DNA of 14,020 nucleotides from the NCBI GenBank assembly GCA_964405925.1, contig CAYOQG010000148.1, positions 1 through 14,020 on the forward strand, read 5' to 3'. How positions within the stretch are numbered: the stretch's first letter is position 1; the number at the start of each line of letters is the position of its first letter. This DNA comes from GCA-020344555 sp964405925 (lineage in GTDB: Bacteria; Planctomycetota; Phycisphaerae; UBA1845). Position numbers and translations under genes: made by a program. The notes under the pieces are model-generated. The model did not search any database, was not told the DNA's origin, and saw only the letters and a program-made list of their open reading frames with translations. Below are positions 11,393 to 14,020 of this stretch, piece by piece.

Positions 11393-14020
11393 TTACGGGC
11401 ATGCAGCAGGCGCGCCAAATGGATACGGTTCGCCCTTGAAAGCCTCAACGCAATAGGAAATATCGTTGAAGTCGATGATCGCGTCGGGCAACTCACCTAC
11501 CAGGTCAGCTCTGGCCTTGATCGGCGCCGTTGGGACGTTCTTGAACTTCTCGACAACGCATGAGATGTCCACGAAATCAACCACACCCTGCGGCGGAGAC
11601 CAGACGCCATCTATAATCTCTGCCCCAACGAGGTCACCCCATTTTGGTGTACGTATGAGCAAGGACAAAGAAGAGTCGTCCATTCTCGTTTGGCCAGGGG
11701 CGCAGCCGATTGCCTCCACATGATAATCAGCGTCTGGGACAATCTCCCGATCAAACACGTGAAGAACACCCGTAGCAGTCCAGTCCATACAGTGTGGCTC
11801 ACACTGCAAATTCGCACCGGTGAAGGCAGGCGGCGTGTCATCATTTTCGCCCGCAGCTTCGGTAATTGCACGCGGCGGACCGACCCACCACTGCAAGCCA
11901 CTGGCCAGATGCGTTACTCGCAGAGCGGTTAAACAACCGGCGTTGCCGGGAACAAAGGAGATGTAGCGGTTCTTCTCGACGCCGTCTGGTTCTGGAAGGG
12001 GCGAGTCGAATAGATCACACTCATCGGGTATACCGTCAGCGTCACCGTCCAGGCTCGTGCCGTAGGCGATGTCGCATACGTCCCCAATACCGTTGGGCTG
12101 GCAGTCAACTTGATACGGATTGTACAGGTCACAATTGTCGCAGTCGTCGATGATACCGTCTGAGTCGGCATCGGATTCACACTCATCCGGGACCGTGTTT
12201 TCATTGCAATCCTCACTCGTACCTTCAGCGACGTCGCATTCGTCAGGTGTGTTGTTCTCGTTGCAGTCGTAGCTCGTCCCGGAATCGATGTCCTGGCTGT
12301 CTGGGATGCCGTTCTGGTTGCAGTCCAAGATAGCTTCGACGGCGAGGATCTCGACGTCGTCAATGTTCCATCCGCAATATGTCGATTCGCTGTCAGTGTC
12401 GCCCATCGTCCAACGCAACTGGACTGTGGACTGGTTGTCGGCGACGCCAGAAATGTCCAGATCCATCTGGGTCCAGGAGCCATCCGCGATCTCGGTCGTA
12501 TTCTCCCAAACGGTTGTCCAGTCAGTTCCGTTGCTGCTAGCCCGCACGTAGGCGTGATCGTGCGCTGGATCCTGAACACCGAGCCATCGCCAGAACTTCA
12601 GGTGGACGTTGTAGAGATTCGTGCAATTGAACGTAGTCGTAGTCAGATGCTGTTCGGGCAGGCTGTTGGCATAATCGCCATCGAGGTTGTAACCGTAGAC
12701 ATTCGAACCGGTGTGGCCGGTCGTGGGATCTGGACCACCGTACTCACCGCCTCCTCCCGTCGGTTCGCCAAACGCCCACTGCCCCTCAGTGGACCAGCCA
12801 GGATTACTATCAAAGGTCCATCCATACTGAGACTGTGGGTCGCCGATGGCCAACACCACTTGGCGCGTAGTATCACCCACGTGATCGGTTGTGTTCGTAA
12901 AGTATACGGTGGCGAGGTGGGCTCCCTCGATCATCGTCTCGGCATTGCTGTTGACTTCGACAATAACCTCAGCGACCTCAGACGGTTGTAAGACGCCAGA
13001 AGTGTCGCCAGAGAGGGTCACCCAGTCAATGGCCGGGTCGTGCGTCACCTCGTAGCCGACGGGCTGATCATCTCTGTTCTCTATCTGGTATGTCGTGCCG
13101 GAGGGTGAGAAGGGGCCACCCGCAGATCCCGCAGAGAGAAAATCATCCTCTGGACTGACTCGCAATCCACCCTCGAGGACGAGACCCTTGATGCAGAAGT
13201 TGGCGGAGTTGTTCCAGGGCGGGTCCTCGTAGTCGTAGAGATCGAACCAGAGCAGGCCGACGCGATAGTAGCTCTGACCGGAACTGGAGGCAGACTCGAC
13301 AATGGTCGCTTGCGTCATGTCTTTAAGGGCAGATTTACCCAATCGCGGATCAAGCGGATCGGGCCATTTTTGTGGCTCACTGGGGGTGGTTTGTTGTGTC
13401 GAAGCGCTGCGGCGGTCGTTTTCGCTCGATGGCGGACCCAGTAACACGGGAATCTCCGACGTACGATCATAGGCACAACCGCCCGCCGAGACTTCCAGGT
13501 AGATGTAGAAATCGTTACCGGTTGTCAGCCAGACAGGCGTGTCCAAGTCGACGGTGTGCAATCCAATATGCTCTATCGTCCCGGAGTTGGCACTGAGCTC
13601 GTCGAATAGCTGACCACCCTCAAAACGGTCGTAGACTTTGACCGTGTAACTGACGTTCTCCGCTGCCGTAAAGAAACTCACCGACGTCAGTTGCTGGTCG
13701 CCTGTAGCAGTGAAGGCGTTGAACGCCTCCGTGCAATCTGTCATCGTGTCGCGCCAGCCGTGGTAGTCGTGGTAGTATATGTGGTCGTAAGCCAGGGGTT
13801 CGACGTCTTGGAAGGAAACAGCACCCATCTCCGGGTGTTGACCGGCGTGTTTGTCGTAGTATGAAATCCAGAAGTACCCGTCCAGACCCCAGCCGGCCCC
13901 CCAGCTGTTCTTGATGAGCCAGGCCCCGGGCTGCGGCGCTTGTGTCACCTTGTTGTCATCCCAACCCACGATCGCCACGGCGTGGTTCGGGTCAATTTCG
14001 ATGTCAGGTGGCTGATAGTG
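11393..14020 (-). CDS. Large secreted papain-family (C1A) protease with lectin-like and dockerin-like modules, 5' end missing
   Basis: The open frame enters from the right edge; 875 residues are visible. It opens inside a papain domain: 'NHAVAIVGWDD' with catalytic His13, then 'GAWLIKNSWGAGWGLDGYFWISYYD' with Asn38. The catalytic Cys lies outside the window. Next come a C1A-associated lectin-like domain (about 74-182, 'YDHIYYHDYHGW'), a BACON-like beta domain (about 286-393), a jelly-roll/MAM-like domain (about 400-563, 'WNIDDVEIL'), and Asp/Asn/Cys calcium repeats of thrombospondin-3 type (566-669). A beta region and a C-terminal dockerin-like module (about 794-868) follow, with two halves 'VDFVDISCVVEKFKN' and 'IDFNDISYCVEAFKG'. 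The architecture implies an exported or surface-attached protein of planctomycete type. An apparent start at GTG 13978 is internal and not used. A TAA at 11393-11395 ends the gene. Confidence 0.9.
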   Translation of the reverse strand, partial: HYQPPDIEIDPNHAVAIVGWDDNKVTQAPQPGAWLIKNSWGAGWGLDGYFWISYYDKHAGQHPEMGAVSFQDVEPLAYDHIYYHDYHGWRDTMTDCTEAFNAFTATGDQQLTSVSFFTAAENVSYTVKVYDRFEGGQLFDELSANSGTIEHIGLHTVDLDTPVWLTTGNDFYIYLEVSAGGCAYDRTSEIPVLLGPPSSENDRRSASTQQTTPSEPQKWPDPLDPRLGKSALKDMTQATIVESASSSGQSYYRVGLLWFDLYDYEDPPWNNSANFCIKGLVLEGGLRVSPEDDFLSAGSAGGPFSPSGTTYQIENRDDQPVGYEVTHDPAIDWVTLSGDTSGVLQPSEVAEVIVEVNSNAETMIEGAHLATVYFTNTTDHVGDTTRQVVLAIGDPQSQYGWTFDSNPGWSTEGQWAFGEPTGGGGEYGGPDPTTGHTGSNVYGYNLDGDYANSLPEQHLTTTTFNCTNLYNVHLKFWRWLGVQDPAHDHAYVRASSNGTDWTTVWENTTEIADGSWTQMDLDISGVADNQSTVQLRWTMGDTDSESTYCGWNIDDVEILAVEAILDCNQNGIPDSQDIDSGTSYDCNENNTPDECDVAEGTSEDCNENTVPDECESDADSDGIIDDCDNCDLYNPYQVDCQPNGIGDVCDIAYGTSLDGDADGIPDECDLFDSPLPEPDGVEKNRYISFVPGNAGCLTALRVTHLASGLQWWVGPPRAITEAAGENDDTPPAFTGANLQCEPHCMDWTATGVLHVFDREIVPDADYHVEAIGCAPGQTRMDDSSLSLLIRTPKWGDLVGAEIIDGVWSPPQGVVDFVDISCVVEKFKNVPTAPIKARADLVGELPDAIIDFNDISYCVEAFKGEPYPFGAPAACP
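12014..12325 (-). repeat. Calcium-binding-type repeats within the protease gene
   Basis: Repeats of about 20 residues with the pattern DCNxNxxPDECD occur five or more times: 'DCNQNGIPDSQD', 'DCNENNTPDECD', 'DCNENTVPDECE', 'DADSDGIIDDCDNCD', 'DCQPNGIGDVCD' and 'DGDADGIPDECD'. They show as matching DNA blocks too. The Asp/Asn spacing resembles EF-hand-like loops of thrombospondin type 3 repeats, which bind Ca2+ and make a rigid stalk between domains. Confidence 0.8.

Noticed and set aside
12014..12325. Possible CRISPR-like or tandem DNA array
   Set aside because: The periodicity encodes protein repeats in an unbroken frame; spacing is uneven and there are no unique spacers between identical direct repeats.
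11929..12579. 216-codon minus-strand ORF with repetitive Thr-rich translation
   Set aside because: It is an alternative frame of the calcium-repeat region of the protease gene; the repetitiveness comes from the real repeats.
13976..13978. GTG 13978 as the start of the large protease gene
   Set aside because: The frame is open to the window edge and the catalytic His lies upstream of this codon, so the gene continues beyond the window.

Overview
The window looks like a chromosomal stretch from an uncultured, probably anaerobic or metabolically versatile member of the Planctomycetota. This is inference. The main clue is the large secreted protein at the right end. It carries Asn/Asp/Cys-rich repeats of the DCNxNxxPDECD type and a C-terminal dockerin-like module with two 'DFxDISxxVExFK' halves, a combination that I associate with planctomycete extracellular proteins. 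A kinesin-light-chain/TPR-type tail fragment at the left edge and a degenerate PilZ-like protein fit the same picture. No rRNA, tRNA or CRISPR array was seen.

Layout from left to right. Positions 1-307 hold two gene fragments in different frames: a ClpX N-terminal piece that loses homology after 'GQEHA', and the last TPR-like segment of another protein. Next is an orphan TorD/DmsD-family chaperone gene (+, 341-1105). After a convergent gap of about 320 bp comes a minus-strand cluster: a DMT/EamA transporter, xseA and xseB (exodeoxyribonuclease VII large and small subunits, separated by 2 nt). Upstream of it, also on the minus strand, is a small lipoprotein with one c-type heme site (Tll0287/DUF3365-like). 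A GC-rich non-coding stretch of about 540 bp separates this from a plus-strand pair: a GH130 mannoside phosphorylase-type enzyme and a PilZ-like protein overlapping by ATGA. Facing them is a minus-strand arylsulfotransferase-like lipoprotein.

The region 8418-9114 has no intact gene. It holds the C-terminal remnant of an IS1380-like transposase and three good inverted repeats. To its right is a compact minus-strand operon of three genes: a TauE/SafE (TSUP) permease, a DUF4213/DUF364 protein (putative heavy-metal chelation) and a DUF6125-like cysteine-conserved protein. The last gene enters the window from the right edge. It encodes a large papain-family (C1A) secreted protease with lectin-like, BACON-like, jelly-roll, calcium-repeat and dockerin-like modules.

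No complete new defence or mobile system is evident. The most interesting unit is the TSUP-DUF364-DUF6125 operon. It combines an anion permease, a putative metal- or cofactor-binding protein and an uncharacterised Cys-rich protein with no assigned pathway. The clpX/TPR junction and the orphan TorD chaperone also suggest that the left edge is a rearranged locus.
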